Shown piece after piece: positions 28,992 through 38,451 of a stretch of DNA of 64,000 bases. Position 1 is the stretch's first letter. Every line of letters begins with the position of its first letter. Origin of the DNA: an uncultured Bellilinea sp. (lineage in GTDB: Bacteria > Chloroflexota > Anaerolineae > Anaerolineales > Anaerolineaceae); the NCBI GenBank assembly GCA_938040735.1, contig CALHYE010000002.1, positions 62,001-126,000 on the forward strand, in the 5' to 3' direction. The position numbers were made by a program, and so were the translations under genes. The notes under the pieces were generated by a model, which saw nothing but the letters and a program-made list of their open reading frames with translations, was not told where the DNA came from and made no database searches.

Positions 28992-30224
28992 TTGATGGGG
29001 ATACTGGAAACTGTTTCCCTGACCGTGCATCGAAGCGTGCGTTTCTGCTTACAAGGAATGGACTCCATGATTACAGGGAATCTCTTTTTTGGCGGGGATA
29101 TCCTTAACCGCCTGGGAAAATTCAAAACCCCTCTTGTCACAGAGGCGTGGGGGGAGTCGGGCGATCTGGCTGCACAATGGTTGCAGGTTGAAGGATCGTC
29201 CAGTTTGCTTCATGAAATTGCGGTTAAGGCAGTTGAGTTACTGGATGTCAAACATTCTCAAGTTTTGGTGTTGTGCGCAGACGGCACTTTTCACCGACAG
29301 GCATTTTATCAGGCTCAAACCTTGTTGAGCCGTTCTAACGGGGTCTTACGCAATTATCCACGTTTGAATCATTTTCTTCAAAAAGTTATTCTCAGCGATG
29401 GACCGGTCCTGATTGGTTATCGAGATGCTTTTTTAGGTGCGGAAGAACGGCGCATGTTGAAATTGCAAGCCAATGAAAATCTGGTACTTTTCCCAATGAG
29501 GTTAGAGACCGAACCGGTTGGGATTTTTGGTTTGTGCTTTGACCGCTTTCATTCCATTGAGCAGCGACTGCCGCTGGCGATGATGTTTGCCGAACAGGCC
29601 GCTCAAGCCATTCAGCGGGAGGGGCTGGCTCTGACGGAGGAAGAATCGGCCGTAGAAATTGTGCTGGCATTGGCTAAAGCGCAAGAATCCAGAGATTTTT
29701 CCACCGGCTCGCATTGTCGAAGAGTAACCCGCATGGCTGAGCAAGTCGCTTTACGAATGGGTTGTACTTTTCGTGAAGTTCAGGATGTTCGGAGAGCAGC
29801 CCTCTTACACGATATCGGAAAAATTGGGATTCCGGATCAAATCCTACATAAGCCCGGACCGCTAACCGAGCGCGAATGGGCGATCATGCGTCAACATCCG
29901 GAAATAGGGGCAAGAATTCTGCGTCTGGTGCATGGGCTGAGTGAGGTGGCGAGACTGGTGCTGGCTCATCATGAACGATATGACGGCTCCGGCTATCCTT
30001 ATGGATTGAGCGGAGACAGTATTCCCTTAGGCGCTCGGATTCTGGCGGTCGTAGATGCGTTTGGGGCGATGACGACCGATCGCGTTTATCGGCCGGCTTT
30101 GTCATTTCGGGATGCACTGGCAGAGTTAAAACGCTGCGCCGGCACCGATTTTGACCCGAAAGTGGTGGATGTTTTTTTGGGATTGATGAATGCAGACTCG
30201 GATGGGATGGAAGATGTAGGGTGA
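28992..30224 (+). CDS. HD-GYP domain phosphodiesterase with N-terminal GAF-like sensor region
   Basis: LLHDIGKIGIPDQIL, HPEIGARIL, HHERYDGSGYPYGLSGDSIPLGARILAVVDAFGAMTTDR. Confidence 0.9.
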   Translation: MMGILETVSLTVHRSVRFCLQGMDSMITGNLFFGGDILNRLGKFKTPLVTEAWGESGDLAAQWLQVEGSSSLLHEIAVKAVELLDVKHSQVLVLCADGTFHRQAFYQAQTLLSRSNGVLRNYPRLNHFLQKVILSDGPVLIGYRDAFLGAEERRMLKLQANENLVLFPMRLETEPVGIFGLCFDRFHSIEQRLPLAMMFAEQAAQAIQREGLALTEEESAVEIVLALAKAQESRDFSTGSHCRRVTRMAEQVALRMGCTFREVQDVRRAALLHDIGKIGIPDQILHKPGPLTEREWAIMRQHPEIGARILRLVHGLSEVARLVLAHHERYDGSGYPYGLSGDSIPLGARILAVVDAFGAMTTDRVYRPALSFRDALAELKRCAGTDFDPKVVDVFLGLMNADSDGMEDVG

Positions 30225-30244
30225 AGTCATCCCAATCTTAAGTC

Positions 30245-30283
30245 GGGTGCCCCGTGCGAAGTGTACAGCGCAACGGGGCACCC
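30245..30283. terminator. Bidirectional terminator-like hairpin between convergent genes
   Basis: Perfect 11-bp stem GGGTGCCCCGT/ACGGGGCACCC extended by GCG/CGC. Confidence 0.5.
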
Positions 30284-30306
30284 ATTTATTTATCCGTTTC
30301 GTTGAT

Positions 30307-30723
30307 TTATCCGTTGGAGGCGGGACGGCGATTGATGAGACTGATACGGACTTCCGGTAGATCCGTATAGAGCAAATACAGGGCTGAGAGGAAAATACTG
30401 ATTAAAGTCAACGAAACGTACGAGACATTCAAACGAACTGTCCCGTCCACAAGGATGGAAGCGCGCGGCATGAGCAGCATAAGGCGGCTAATGATGTTGA
30501 ACCCATGAGCAAAGGAAAGCAGGTACCACGGCCAGGATTGAACTGCCCCGCGAAATACTAACTGAATCGCGGCGATTAATGCCAAAATTGCCAGCAAGAA
30601 TGGAAGCCACCATTCCTGAGTGGAAGGCGAATAGGAATCTGGGGGGAGAAGTAAAATAGGAAAAAACTGAATGATAAATAAAATAATGACCACATTGGGT
30701 TGGGCAATTTTTTTCCGCAACAT
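30307..30723 (-). CDS. Hypothetical membrane protein
   Basis: 138 aa with about four hydrophobic helices. Confidence 0.5.
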   Translation of the reverse strand: MLRKKIAQPNVVIILFIIQFFPILLLPPDSYSPSTQEWWLPFLLAILALIAAIQLVFRGAVQSWPWYLLSFAHGFNIISRLMLLMPRASILVDGTVRLNVSYVSLTLISIFLSALYLLYTDLPEVRISLINRRPASNG

Positions 30724-30842
30724 AACTTGCAGTCTCCCTCTATTTAGGTTGGAATAAAAAGGGGAATAGGTTACAGGACAATCTTACAATTTGTGAGTGT
30801 AAATGTCAAGCAATGCCCCAAAAATTAGAGGAAGTTAAACAC

Positions 30843-30871
30843 TTGACAATTTGAGCATGATTCTCTATTAT
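30843..30871 (+). promoter_or_regulatory. Promoter of the liv operon (TTGACA - 17 bp - TATTAT)
   Basis: TTGACA 30843-30848, TATTAT 30866-30871; about 210 nt 5'UTR to livK. Confidence 0.65.
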
Positions 30872-31089
30872 ATGCACTATGCAATTTCATGCAATATCGA
30901 AATTGCTGATTTCGATTAATTCCCTCTTTTTTCATCATTTATATGTAAGAAATTGCCTTTTGGGAAGGAGGTGATATTGTTCCACATAAGAAAAAGGGAG
31001 AATCACAGGCTCAGACTGGTTCTGGTGCCCGACGGGGGATAAAAATCTAATAATTTTCATCGTTCATTTGCCAAATTATGGAGGAGAAA

Positions 31090-32256
31090 ATGCGTTTCGT
31101 AAAATTTTTCAGTTTATTGATTGTGGCTGCTCTGATCCTTTCGGCATGCGCTCAGGGCGGCAGCACCGGCGGCCAGCAGAAAGAATTGAAGGTGGCAATT
31201 TTGGCGCCGTTGTCCGGTCCGGTTCCGACCTTTGGGGTTTCCACTCGCGATGGCGCCTTGATGGCAATTGACGAATGGAACGCCAAGGGCGGCGTGTTGG
31301 GCATGAAGATTGTCCCAATTGTAGAGGACAGCCAATGCACCCCCGATCCGGCGGTCAATGCTGCCAATAAGGTCATTGATCAGGATGGCGTCAAGTTCAT
31401 CATTGGTGAAGTGTGCTCCAAAGCATCCATTCCGGTTTCCGAAATTGCCAATTCCAAGGGTGTTCTTCAAATCAGCCCCACTTCCACCAATGAACAGGTC
31501 ACCGTGGATACCAATGGGAATGTGAAGCCCTATATCTTCCGCGCCTGCTTCATTGATCCCTTCCAGGGGTATGTTGGCGCTAAATTTGCTATCGATAAGT
31601 TGGGTGCAAAGACTGCCTTTGTGATGCTGGATCAGGCCAATGACTATGTGAAGGGTCTGGCTACGGAATTTGCCAAGAACTTTGAAATGATGGGTGGTAA
31701 AGTGGTTGGTACCGAATCGTACACGGCCACTGACACCGATTTCTCGGTTATCCTGGGCAAGATTGCTGAAGCCAAACCGGATGTGGTCTATCTGCCGGAT
31801 TATTACAACATTGTCAATCTGGTAGCCAAACAGGCCAAAGAGAAAGGGATCAATACACCCTTCATCGGTGGAGATGGCTGGGATTCCCCGGATCTGGATT
31901 TGGCCGCTGCGGCTGGCGGTTACTTCACCAATCACTATTCGCCGGATGATCCGCGCCCCGAAGTGGTCAACTTCCTGAAAGCCTATGGCGAAAAATACAA
32001 AGATGAAAGCGGCAATCCCAAAGTTCCGGATGCGCTGGCTGCTCTGGCTTACGATGCCGCCAACGTGTTGCTGCAGGCCATTAATGATGCCGGTACGACC
32101 GATACCGCCAAAGTCAAGGATACATTGGAGAAAATTACCTACAAGGGTGTTTCCGGTACGATCACCTTTGATGCCAATCACAATCCAATCAAGTCGGCGG
32201 CTTTGCTTGCAGTCAAACCCGACGGGGTAAAATTCGAGACCATTGTCAACCCCTAA
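31090..32256 (+). CDS. livK: Branched-chain amino acid ABC transporter substrate-binding lipoprotein
   Basis: MRFVKFFSLLIVAALILSACAQGG lipobox; LKVAILAPLSGPVPTFGVSTRDGALMAIDEWNAKGGVLG; next to livHMGF. Confidence 0.93.
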   Translation: MRFVKFFSLLIVAALILSACAQGGSTGGQQKELKVAILAPLSGPVPTFGVSTRDGALMAIDEWNAKGGVLGMKIVPIVEDSQCTPDPAVNAANKVIDQDGVKFIIGEVCSKASIPVSEIANSKGVLQISPTSTNEQVTVDTNGNVKPYIFRACFIDPFQGYVGAKFAIDKLGAKTAFVMLDQANDYVKGLATEFAKNFEMMGGKVVGTESYTATDTDFSVILGKIAEAKPDVVYLPDYYNIVNLVAKQAKEKGINTPFIGGDGWDSPDLDLAAAAGGYFTNHYSPDDPRPEVVNFLKAYGEKYKDESGNPKVPDALAALAYDAANVLLQAINDAGTTDTAKVKDTLEKITYKGVSGTITFDANHNPIKSAALLAVKPDGVKFETIVNP

Positions 32257-32378
32257 TTCAACCTTCTGACCAAGCCATGGAGGGCAGCTGAGCGTTGCCC
32301 TCCAATTTTGGTTTGGCGGAGCTCTTTATCCTTGTATTCGTTATAAACCGAAATTCCTAATTTGGAGGTGCTCGGCCG

Positions 32379-33512
32379 ATGCAGCAGTTGAGCGGTTCAT
32401 CTCAAGTGATGATTACAGCCCCAAAAAAGAAAAAGCGACCCCCGCTGGCGTGGGTTGGTCAGGGATTTTTTATTGTGCTGGCTATTCTCGTGGCAGGAAT
32501 TTTAATCAGCAACCTCATTCGACAGCCTACTTTGTTTGCTCAATTTTTTATTAGCGGGCTGCAATTGGGTTTTGTGTATGCCATGATTGCTTTGGGCTAC
32601 ACGATGGTTTATGGAATTGTCAAATTGATTAATTTTGCCCATGGCGATGTTTTCATGGTCGGAGCTTTTGTGTCTTATTTTGCAGTAGCCCGTTTTCGGC
32701 TTCATCAATGGCCACTGGCGGCTTTTCCGCAAATATCGCCGGGTGTGGGTGTGGTGATTGGTTCCATCACTGTTATTCTGCTTTCGATGGTGATTTGTTC
32801 CGCTCTGGCAGTTACGATCGAGCGGGTTGCTTATAAACCTCTGCGGGATGCTCCGCGGATTGCGGCTTTGATTACAGCAATCGGTGTTTCATTCTTTTTG
32901 GAATATTTTGGGGCTTTGAATTTTGTTTTTTCGCCTCGTTTTATCCCTTATGAACGGCCTTTTGAAGTGGTAGCCTGGTATATCAAGGATGGCATTCATC
33001 TGATTAAACCGGGGGAAGCGCCGCCGGATGGGGCGATCACTTTCTCGAATATTTTGGTGATTATCATTATTGCGTCTATTCTGGTACAGATCTTTTTGCA
33101 ATTTTTAGTGAAGCGCACCAAAATCGGCATTGCCATGCGCGCCTCTTCTTACGATAAGCCGGCAGCCCGATTGATGGGTATCAATGTTGATTCGGTGATC
33201 TCTTTTACCTTTGCAATTGGGGCTGCTTTTGCCGGCCTGGGTGGGGTTTTATATGCGATTGCGTATAGCTCAATCTGGACACAGTTGGGTATTTTGCCGG
33301 GCTTGAAAGCCTTTGTGGCAGCCGTTTTAGGAGGTATTGGCAGCATTCCTGGCGCTTTTGTTGGCGCTTTGATTATGGGGCAGGCTGAGGCAATGACGAT
33401 GGGGTACATTTCAACCCCGATGCGCGACGCGGTTGCTTTTAGCATCTTAATCATTGTGCTTCTCATCCGACCGACCGGTATCTTCGGCGAACCGGAAAAA
33501 GAGAAAGTCTAA
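32379..33512 (+). CDS. livH: Branched-chain amino acid ABC transporter permease
   Basis: ISGLQLGFVYAMIALGYTMVYGIVKLINFAHGDVFMVGAF, GLGGVLYAIAYSSIWTQLGILPGLKAFVAAVLGGIGSIPGA. Confidence 0.94.
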   Translation: MQQLSGSSQVMITAPKKKKRPPLAWVGQGFFIVLAILVAGILISNLIRQPTLFAQFFISGLQLGFVYAMIALGYTMVYGIVKLINFAHGDVFMVGAFVSYFAVARFRLHQWPLAAFPQISPGVGVVIGSITVILLSMVICSALAVTIERVAYKPLRDAPRIAALITAIGVSFFLEYFGALNFVFSPRFIPYERPFEVVAWYIKDGIHLIKPGEAPPDGAITFSNILVIIIIASILVQIFLQFLVKRTKIGIAMRASSYDKPAARLMGINVDSVISFTFAIGAAFAGLGGVLYAIAYSSIWTQLGILPGLKAFVAAVLGGIGSIPGAFVGALIMGQAEAMTMGYISTPMRDAVAFSILIIVLLIRPTGIFGEPEKEKV

Positions 33513-33524
33513 AGGAGAGCCCTG

Positions 33525-34889
33525 ATGGAACTTGGATTTCTTTTGGGTTCAATCGTAAAAATTGTTGGAATTCTGGCTTATTTGTACGGTTTATTGTGGG
33601 TGCTGGCACGTCCAAACCGCTGGGTTAAGATTATTGGGGTTTTAGCGGCCTTTGGGGTAGTGCAACTGGCCTTGACGGATTGGGGCGGCTTTCAGCTCTT
33701 AACCAATTTCGATAGCGGTTTGCTGTTTCAGGCTTGTGCGATGACGATGGTTGCCCTTGGTTTGAATTTGATTTACGGTTTCAACGGGCAATTCAGCCTT
33801 GGGCAATGGGGTTTTTATGGAATTGGAGCTTATACCGCGGCGGATATTACGTACCGGTGGGTGAACGGAGATGCGAGAGGTCTGTTAGTCGTAGGATTTG
33901 GGACAATTCTGGGCGGACTAGCGCTCATTTATATTGGACGCTGGTTGAAACGCTTTCGGGGTGTGCCGGTGCTTTCGTCTTTCACGCTTTATCTGATTGG
34001 CGCTATTCTGGCGGCAACAGTGGCGGTTTACATTGGTAACGCCCTCAATCCTATGCTTGAGCCGTTACTTGGCACCAACCTGAATCCGGGCGTTCTCAAT
34101 TCTCCGTTTGCCTTGCAAATAGTTTTCTTCCTCGCGGTTGTGTTTGCCGGTATCTTTGCGGCGGAAGTCAGTTTCCTGTTCGGTCTGCCCGTCTTGACGT
34201 TGGGATCGGATTACTTTGGGATTGCGACCCTGGGTTTTACGATTGTGGTCAATGTGTTGATGATCAACTCGGATACCATTCTGCCTTTCCCCGAAATGAA
34301 AGGCGGGCGCGGCATGGTGGGTATTCCGAAATTGACCACATGGTTCTGGGCGTTTTTCTTTATGATGGCTGTGATCATTATTATGCGGAATTTAATCCAA
34401 TCCAGTACGGGACGGGCGATCATCTCCGTTCGGGAAGATGAGGTTGCAGCCAAGGCGATGGGAATTGATGTGGCCGGTTCCAAATTATTAGCATTTGTGG
34501 TGGGCAGTTTCTTCGCCGGGATCGGCGGGGCGGTGTATGCCCACTTCATCGGTTTTCTCAGCCCAGGGACTTTTGGCTTTTTACAAAGTTTCAATCCATT
34601 AATCATCGTGGTGTTTGGCGGGTTGGGCAGCATGACCGGTACAATTGCAGCATCCTTTGGCTGGATCTTTTTCCTGGAAGGGTTGCTACGGGTATTGCTC
34701 AGCCAAATGGGTACCGAAGCGCCTACCTGGCGGTTTGTCTTGTATCCCATCACATTGTTGCTATTAATGCTGATTCGCCCGCAGGGTTTGCTGGGGAATA
34801 TTGAGTGGGGATTTTTGAAACATAAGGATGTACTACCGCGAGAAATCTCTGTGGTTGAGAAACCCGAAGTAGCGGCCAGTGAAGCCTGA
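33525..34889 (+). CDS. livM: Branched-chain amino acid ABC transporter permease
   Basis: ALGLNLIYGFNGQFSLGQWGFYGIGAYTAA, ISVREDEVAAKAMGIDVAGSKLLAFVVGSFFAGIGGAVYAH, GGLGSMTGTI. Confidence 0.94.
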   Translation: MELGFLLGSIVKIVGILAYLYGLLWVLARPNRWVKIIGVLAAFGVVQLALTDWGGFQLLTNFDSGLLFQACAMTMVALGLNLIYGFNGQFSLGQWGFYGIGAYTAADITYRWVNGDARGLLVVGFGTILGGLALIYIGRWLKRFRGVPVLSSFTLYLIGAILAATVAVYIGNALNPMLEPLLGTNLNPGVLNSPFALQIVFFLAVVFAGIFAAEVSFLFGLPVLTLGSDYFGIATLGFTIVVNVLMINSDTILPFPEMKGGRGMVGIPKLTTWFWAFFFMMAVIIIMRNLIQSSTGRAIISVREDEVAAKAMGIDVAGSKLLAFVVGSFFAGIGGAVYAHFIGFLSPGTFGFLQSFNPLIIVVFGGLGSMTGTIAASFGWIFFLEGLLRVLLSQMGTEAPTWRFVLYPITLLLLMLIRPQGLLGNIEWGFLKHKDVLPREISVVEKPEVAASEA

Positions 34890-34899
34890 GGAGACTTTG

Positions 34900-35691
34900 A
34901 TGATGACCAGCATTTCAACAATCCTCGAAATCAGCGATCTAACCAAATTCTTTGGCGGTTTGGGGGCGGTGCGGAATTTTGACCTGACCCTAAGAAAAGG
35001 CGATTTGAACGGATTAATCGGCCCGAACGGCGCTGGAAAAACCACGGTTTTTAATCTGATCACCGGTATTTACGAACCGACCGCCGGTGATATTATCTTC
35101 AACAATTCTTCAATTGTCGGATTAGAGCCGTTTGAAATTACCCGCTTGGGAATTGCGCGAACTTTTCAAAACATCCGCTTGTTTTCTAACCTGACCGTTC
35201 TAGATAATGTGCGAATCGCCTATCACCCGCATTCCAAATACGGCATGGCGGATGGCATCCTTCATAACCGCAAGTTTGAAGTTAATGAAAAAGAATTGAC
35301 CGAAAAGGCACAGGAATTTCTGGCAATTTTTGGTTTGGAAAACCTGCAAAACGAAATTGCCAAAAATTTGCCTTACGGCCAACAACGACGGGTTGAAATT
35401 GCCCGAGCATTGGCGTGTGAACCGCAGTTATTACTGCTGGATGAACCGGCAGCCGGGATGAACCCGCGCGAAATTCTGGAATTGATGGATTTGATTCACT
35501 TTATTCATGACCGGTTTGACCTGACCATTCTGCTGATCGAACATCAAATGCGGGTGGTGATGGGAATCTGCAAATTTATCACGGTGATGGACTTTGGTCA
35601 GGTGATTGCGCGCGGTACGCCCAAGGAGATTCAGGAAAACGAACGGGTGATTGAGGCTTATCTGGGAAAAGGAGCCGTTCATGCTGCTTGA
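34900..35691 (+). CDS. livG: Branched-chain amino acid ABC transporter ATP-binding protein
   Basis: GLIGPNGAGKTTVFNLITG, LPYGQQRRVEIARALACEPQLLLLDEPAAGMNP. Confidence 0.95.
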   Translation: MMTSISTILEISDLTKFFGGLGAVRNFDLTLRKGDLNGLIGPNGAGKTTVFNLITGIYEPTAGDIIFNNSSIVGLEPFEITRLGIARTFQNIRLFSNLTVLDNVRIAYHPHSKYGMADGILHNRKFEVNEKELTEKAQEFLAIFGLENLQNEIAKNLPYGQQRRVEIARALACEPQLLLLDEPAAGMNPREILELMDLIHFIHDRFDLTILLIEHQMRVVMGICKFITVMDFGQVIARGTPKEIQENERVIEAYLGKGAVHAA

Positions 35692-36388
35692 AGTTGAAGA
35701 TCTCAATGTCTATTACGGTGCGATTCATGCCCTGCAAGGGGTGTCTTTTCACGTGGAAGAAGGCGAAATTGTGACCCTGATCGGTGCCAACGGCGCAGGT
35801 AAGTCCACCACCTTGCGTACCATCTCCGGTTTACTGCGTTCGCGTACGGGTCATATTAAATTCAAGGGTCAGGATATTTCAATGATGCCGGCGGATCAAA
35901 TTGTACGGCTGGGCATCAGTCATGTGCCGGAAGGACGCAAGATATTTGCACCCTTGACCGTGAAAGAAAATTTATTGATGGGCGCTTACACCCGGAAAGA
36001 TCCCAATGAGATTGAACGTTCCATGCAACGCGTGTTTGCCAGTTTCCCGCGCTTGAAAGAACGCTTAAATCAGTTGGGAGGTACCCTTTCAGGCGGTGAA
36101 CAACAAATGCTGGCAACCGGGCGTGGATTGATGAGCCGTCCAACTTTGTTGATGATGGACGAACCTTCGATGGGGCTCAGTCCCATTTTGGTTGAAGAAA
36201 TCTTTAACATTATCAAGGACATTAACTCGCAAGGAACCAGCATTCTTTTGGTTGAGCAAAACGCCCAAATGGCGCTTTCGATATCCCATCGAGCGTATGT
36301 GCTGGAAACCGGGCGGATTGTTCTTTCGGGAACCGCAAAAGAAATTGCTGAGAATCCGCGGGTGAAAGAAGCCTATTTAGGCGTGTAG
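35681..36388 (+). CDS. livF: Branched-chain amino acid ABC transporter ATP-binding protein
   Basis: MLLEVEDLNVYYGAIHALQGVSF, LIGANGAGKSTTLRTISGL, VPEGRKIFAPLTVKENLLMG, LSGGEQQMLATGRGLMSRP. Confidence 0.95.
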   Translation: MLLEVEDLNVYYGAIHALQGVSFHVEEGEIVTLIGANGAGKSTTLRTISGLLRSRTGHIKFKGQDISMMPADQIVRLGISHVPEGRKIFAPLTVKENLLMGAYTRKDPNEIERSMQRVFASFPRLKERLNQLGGTLSGGEQQMLATGRGLMSRPTLLMMDEPSMGLSPILVEEIFNIIKDINSQGTSILLVEQNAQMALSISHRAYVLETGRIVLSGTAKEIAENPRVKEAYLGV

Positions 36389-36394
36389 GCCAGT

Positions 36395-36781
36395 TACCGG
36401 GCTGGCCTGTAAGCCGCATTCTGTCCATCCGCAGGGTATCCCGAATGGGACGGCTGCGGGTGGGGTGATCATCTCTCTGGACCGGCTGTTACCAGACGGT
36501 TCTATGCAGCCTACCCGGAACTCAAACGGGACGAGCAGCCCCTCGTTCCTGCTTGGCTTTGCTCCCGGCGGGGGTTGCCTGGCAGCCGCATTACTGCGGA
36601 CTCCGGTGGTCTCTTACACCACCTTTTCACCCTTGCTGCCTGAAACAGGCAGCGGTCTGTTTCTGTGGCCCGATCCAGCAGGTTACCCCGCTCCGGGTGT
36701 TACCCGGCGCCGTGCTCTGTGGAGTGCGGACTTTCCTCAGCAGCCGGAACCTGCTGCTGCGATCACCCGGCCAGCCCGGTT
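36395..36781 (-). ncRNA. rnpB: RNase P RNA (bacterial type A-like)
   Basis: Reverse strand contains GAGGAAAGTCCGCAC (5' CR-I region) and ACAGAATGCGGCTTACAGGCC (3' conserved region); ends pair as P1 (CCGGGCTGGCC/GGCCAGCCCGG). Confidence 0.93.
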
Positions 36782-36787
36782 AAGTAA

Positions 36788-36823
36788 AATATACCCTAAG
36801 AAAACCTAAACGTAAAGTATAAT
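36788..36823. promoter_or_regulatory. Divergent promoter region between rnpB (-) and tpiA (+)
   Basis: TATATT on minus (36793-36788) placing +1 at about 36781 = rnpB 5' end; TATAAT on plus at 36818-36823. Confidence 0.5.
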
Positions 36824-36855
36824 CTACTCAAGCCATAATTTTTTTGGAGGGAACT

Positions 36856-37614
36856 ATGCGTACACCTTTGATTGCTGGTAACTGGAAAATGAACAAGACC
36901 GTAGAACAGGCACGGGCACTGGTAGCCGAAATGCTGCCCGGTCTACAAGCCGTTTCATCGGTAGAGCGGGTGCTTTGCCCGCCTTTTACTGCTCTGATGC
37001 CCGTTTCAGCCATGCTGGTGGGGACGGAAATTGGATTGGGCGCGCAAAATATGCATTGGGAGGCACAGGGAGCCTTCACCGGTGAGATTTCACCGGGGAT
37101 GGTCAAGGAATTTTGCCAGTACGTTATTATTGGGCATTCCGAACGACGCACCTATTTTGGAGAAACGGATCAGACGGTCAATAAAAAAGTCCATGCTGCG
37201 TTGGCAAACCATTTAATTCCCATTGTTTGTGTAGGAGAAACGCTGGAAGAAAACGAAGCCGGTAGAACTGCAGAAGTGGTTGCCCGTCAGGTTTGTGATG
37301 GGTTGAAGGACGTGCCCAAAGATCAGGCAGCAAGGCTGGTGATTGCATATGAACCGGTTTGGGCGATTGGCACCGGCAGGGCAGCCAGCGGCGAGGTGGC
37401 TAATCGTGTGCTGTCCGAAATCATCCGCCCGGCGCTGGCGGGACTGTTCGATACTCCCACAGCCCAGCACATTCGGATTTTGTACGGCGGGTCAGTAACG
37501 GCGGCAAACGCGCAAGAATTTTTCGGTCAACCCGAAATTGACGGCGCGCTGGTGGGGGGTGCCAGTCTCAAAGCGTCAGAATTTGTCAATATTGTGGTTG
37601 CCGCAGCAAAGTGA
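36856..37614 (+). CDS. tpiA: Triosephosphate isomerase
   Basis: MRTPLIAGNWKMNKT, VIIGHSERRTYFGETD, VIAYEPVWAIGTGRAA, ILYGGSVTAANAQEF. Confidence 0.97.
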   Translation: MRTPLIAGNWKMNKTVEQARALVAEMLPGLQAVSSVERVLCPPFTALMPVSAMLVGTEIGLGAQNMHWEAQGAFTGEISPGMVKEFCQYVIIGHSERRTYFGETDQTVNKKVHAALANHLIPIVCVGETLEENEAGRTAEVVARQVCDGLKDVPKDQAARLVIAYEPVWAIGTGRAASGEVANRVLSEIIRPALAGLFDTPTAQHIRILYGGSVTAANAQEFFGQPEIDGALVGGASLKASEFVNIVVAAAK

Positions 37615-38363
37615 GTTGGCTTCAACCGTATAGCGGGCCTATATTTTTTGTCTTGAGCCTGCTGGTTTATCTCGCGGTGCAGCGCAGGCTGCACCGCGAG
37701 ATTCAGGGAGTCTTTCTCCTTTTGACGCGCAGTCCGGCATTGGCTTTGGGATTGTTTGCGTTGGTCTTCTTCCCCGGTGTGTTGATGCATGAAACCAGTC
37801 ATTGGATTACGGCAAAACTGGTGGGTGTCCGCACCGGCAAATTTTCGCTCCTGCCTCAATTGCAGCCAGATGGAACTTTGCGATTGGGATATGTCGAAGC
37901 AGCCCCAGCAGATATCTTTCGGGAGACTTTAATTGGAGCAGCCCCTTTTGTGAGCGGTACACTGGTTGTTGGCTGGATTGCAATCTCCCCATTGAGGGTA
38001 TTATCCTTGGGGCAAATTGAATCCGCGCCTGGTTTGTGGGGGGCTCTGGCAGAAATGGTTAACTTGCCAGATTTCTGGCTTTGGTTTTATCTGGCATTTA
38101 CGATTAGCTCCACAATGCTGCCTTCAGCCTCGGATCGCCGCGCATGGCTGCCCGTCCTGTTGATCGTTGGTTTGATTGGGTTGATTTTTATCCTATCCGG
38201 CGCAGGCGATTGGCTGCTGTTTTTGGTTGAGCCCATTAATCGCATCTTTAGCTCGATTGGGTTAGTTTTTGTGTTTTCGCTGCTCCTGCATGTAGGTTTA
38301 ATTCTGCCTTTCTGGCTCTTGCGCAAATTGCTCAGTAAGATAACGGGCTTGGAGGTAATTTGA
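37611..38363 (+). CDS. Membrane protein with HExxH motif (possible M50-like metalloprotease)
   Basis: FFPGVLMHETSHWITAKLVGVRTGKFSL within TM segments; several further helices. Confidence 0.6.
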   Translation: MSWLQPYSGPIFFVLSLLVYLAVQRRLHREIQGVFLLLTRSPALALGLFALVFFPGVLMHETSHWITAKLVGVRTGKFSLLPQLQPDGTLRLGYVEAAPADIFRETLIGAAPFVSGTLVVGWIAISPLRVLSLGQIESAPGLWGALAEMVNLPDFWLWFYLAFTISSTMLPSASDRRAWLPVLLIVGLIGLIFILSGAGDWLLFLVEPINRIFSSIGLVFVFSLLLHVGLILPFWLLRKLLSKITGLEVI

Positions 38364-38451
38364 CAAACATCATCCACTTAAAGGACTAAGGTTAGGTGAA
38401 AAACCGTTTTATTTGGGTTAGAATGTTGGATAAATTAAGGAGAATGCCCAC

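Noticed and set aside
31114-32181. 355-aa antisense ORF across livK
   Set aside because: Overlaps a clear substrate-binding protein gene; composition is the reverse-frame shadow of the coding strand.
36465-36809. ORFs 36465-36809 and 36553-36783
   Set aside because: They overlap the RNase P RNA on the opposite strand; GC-rich structured RNA gives spurious open frames.
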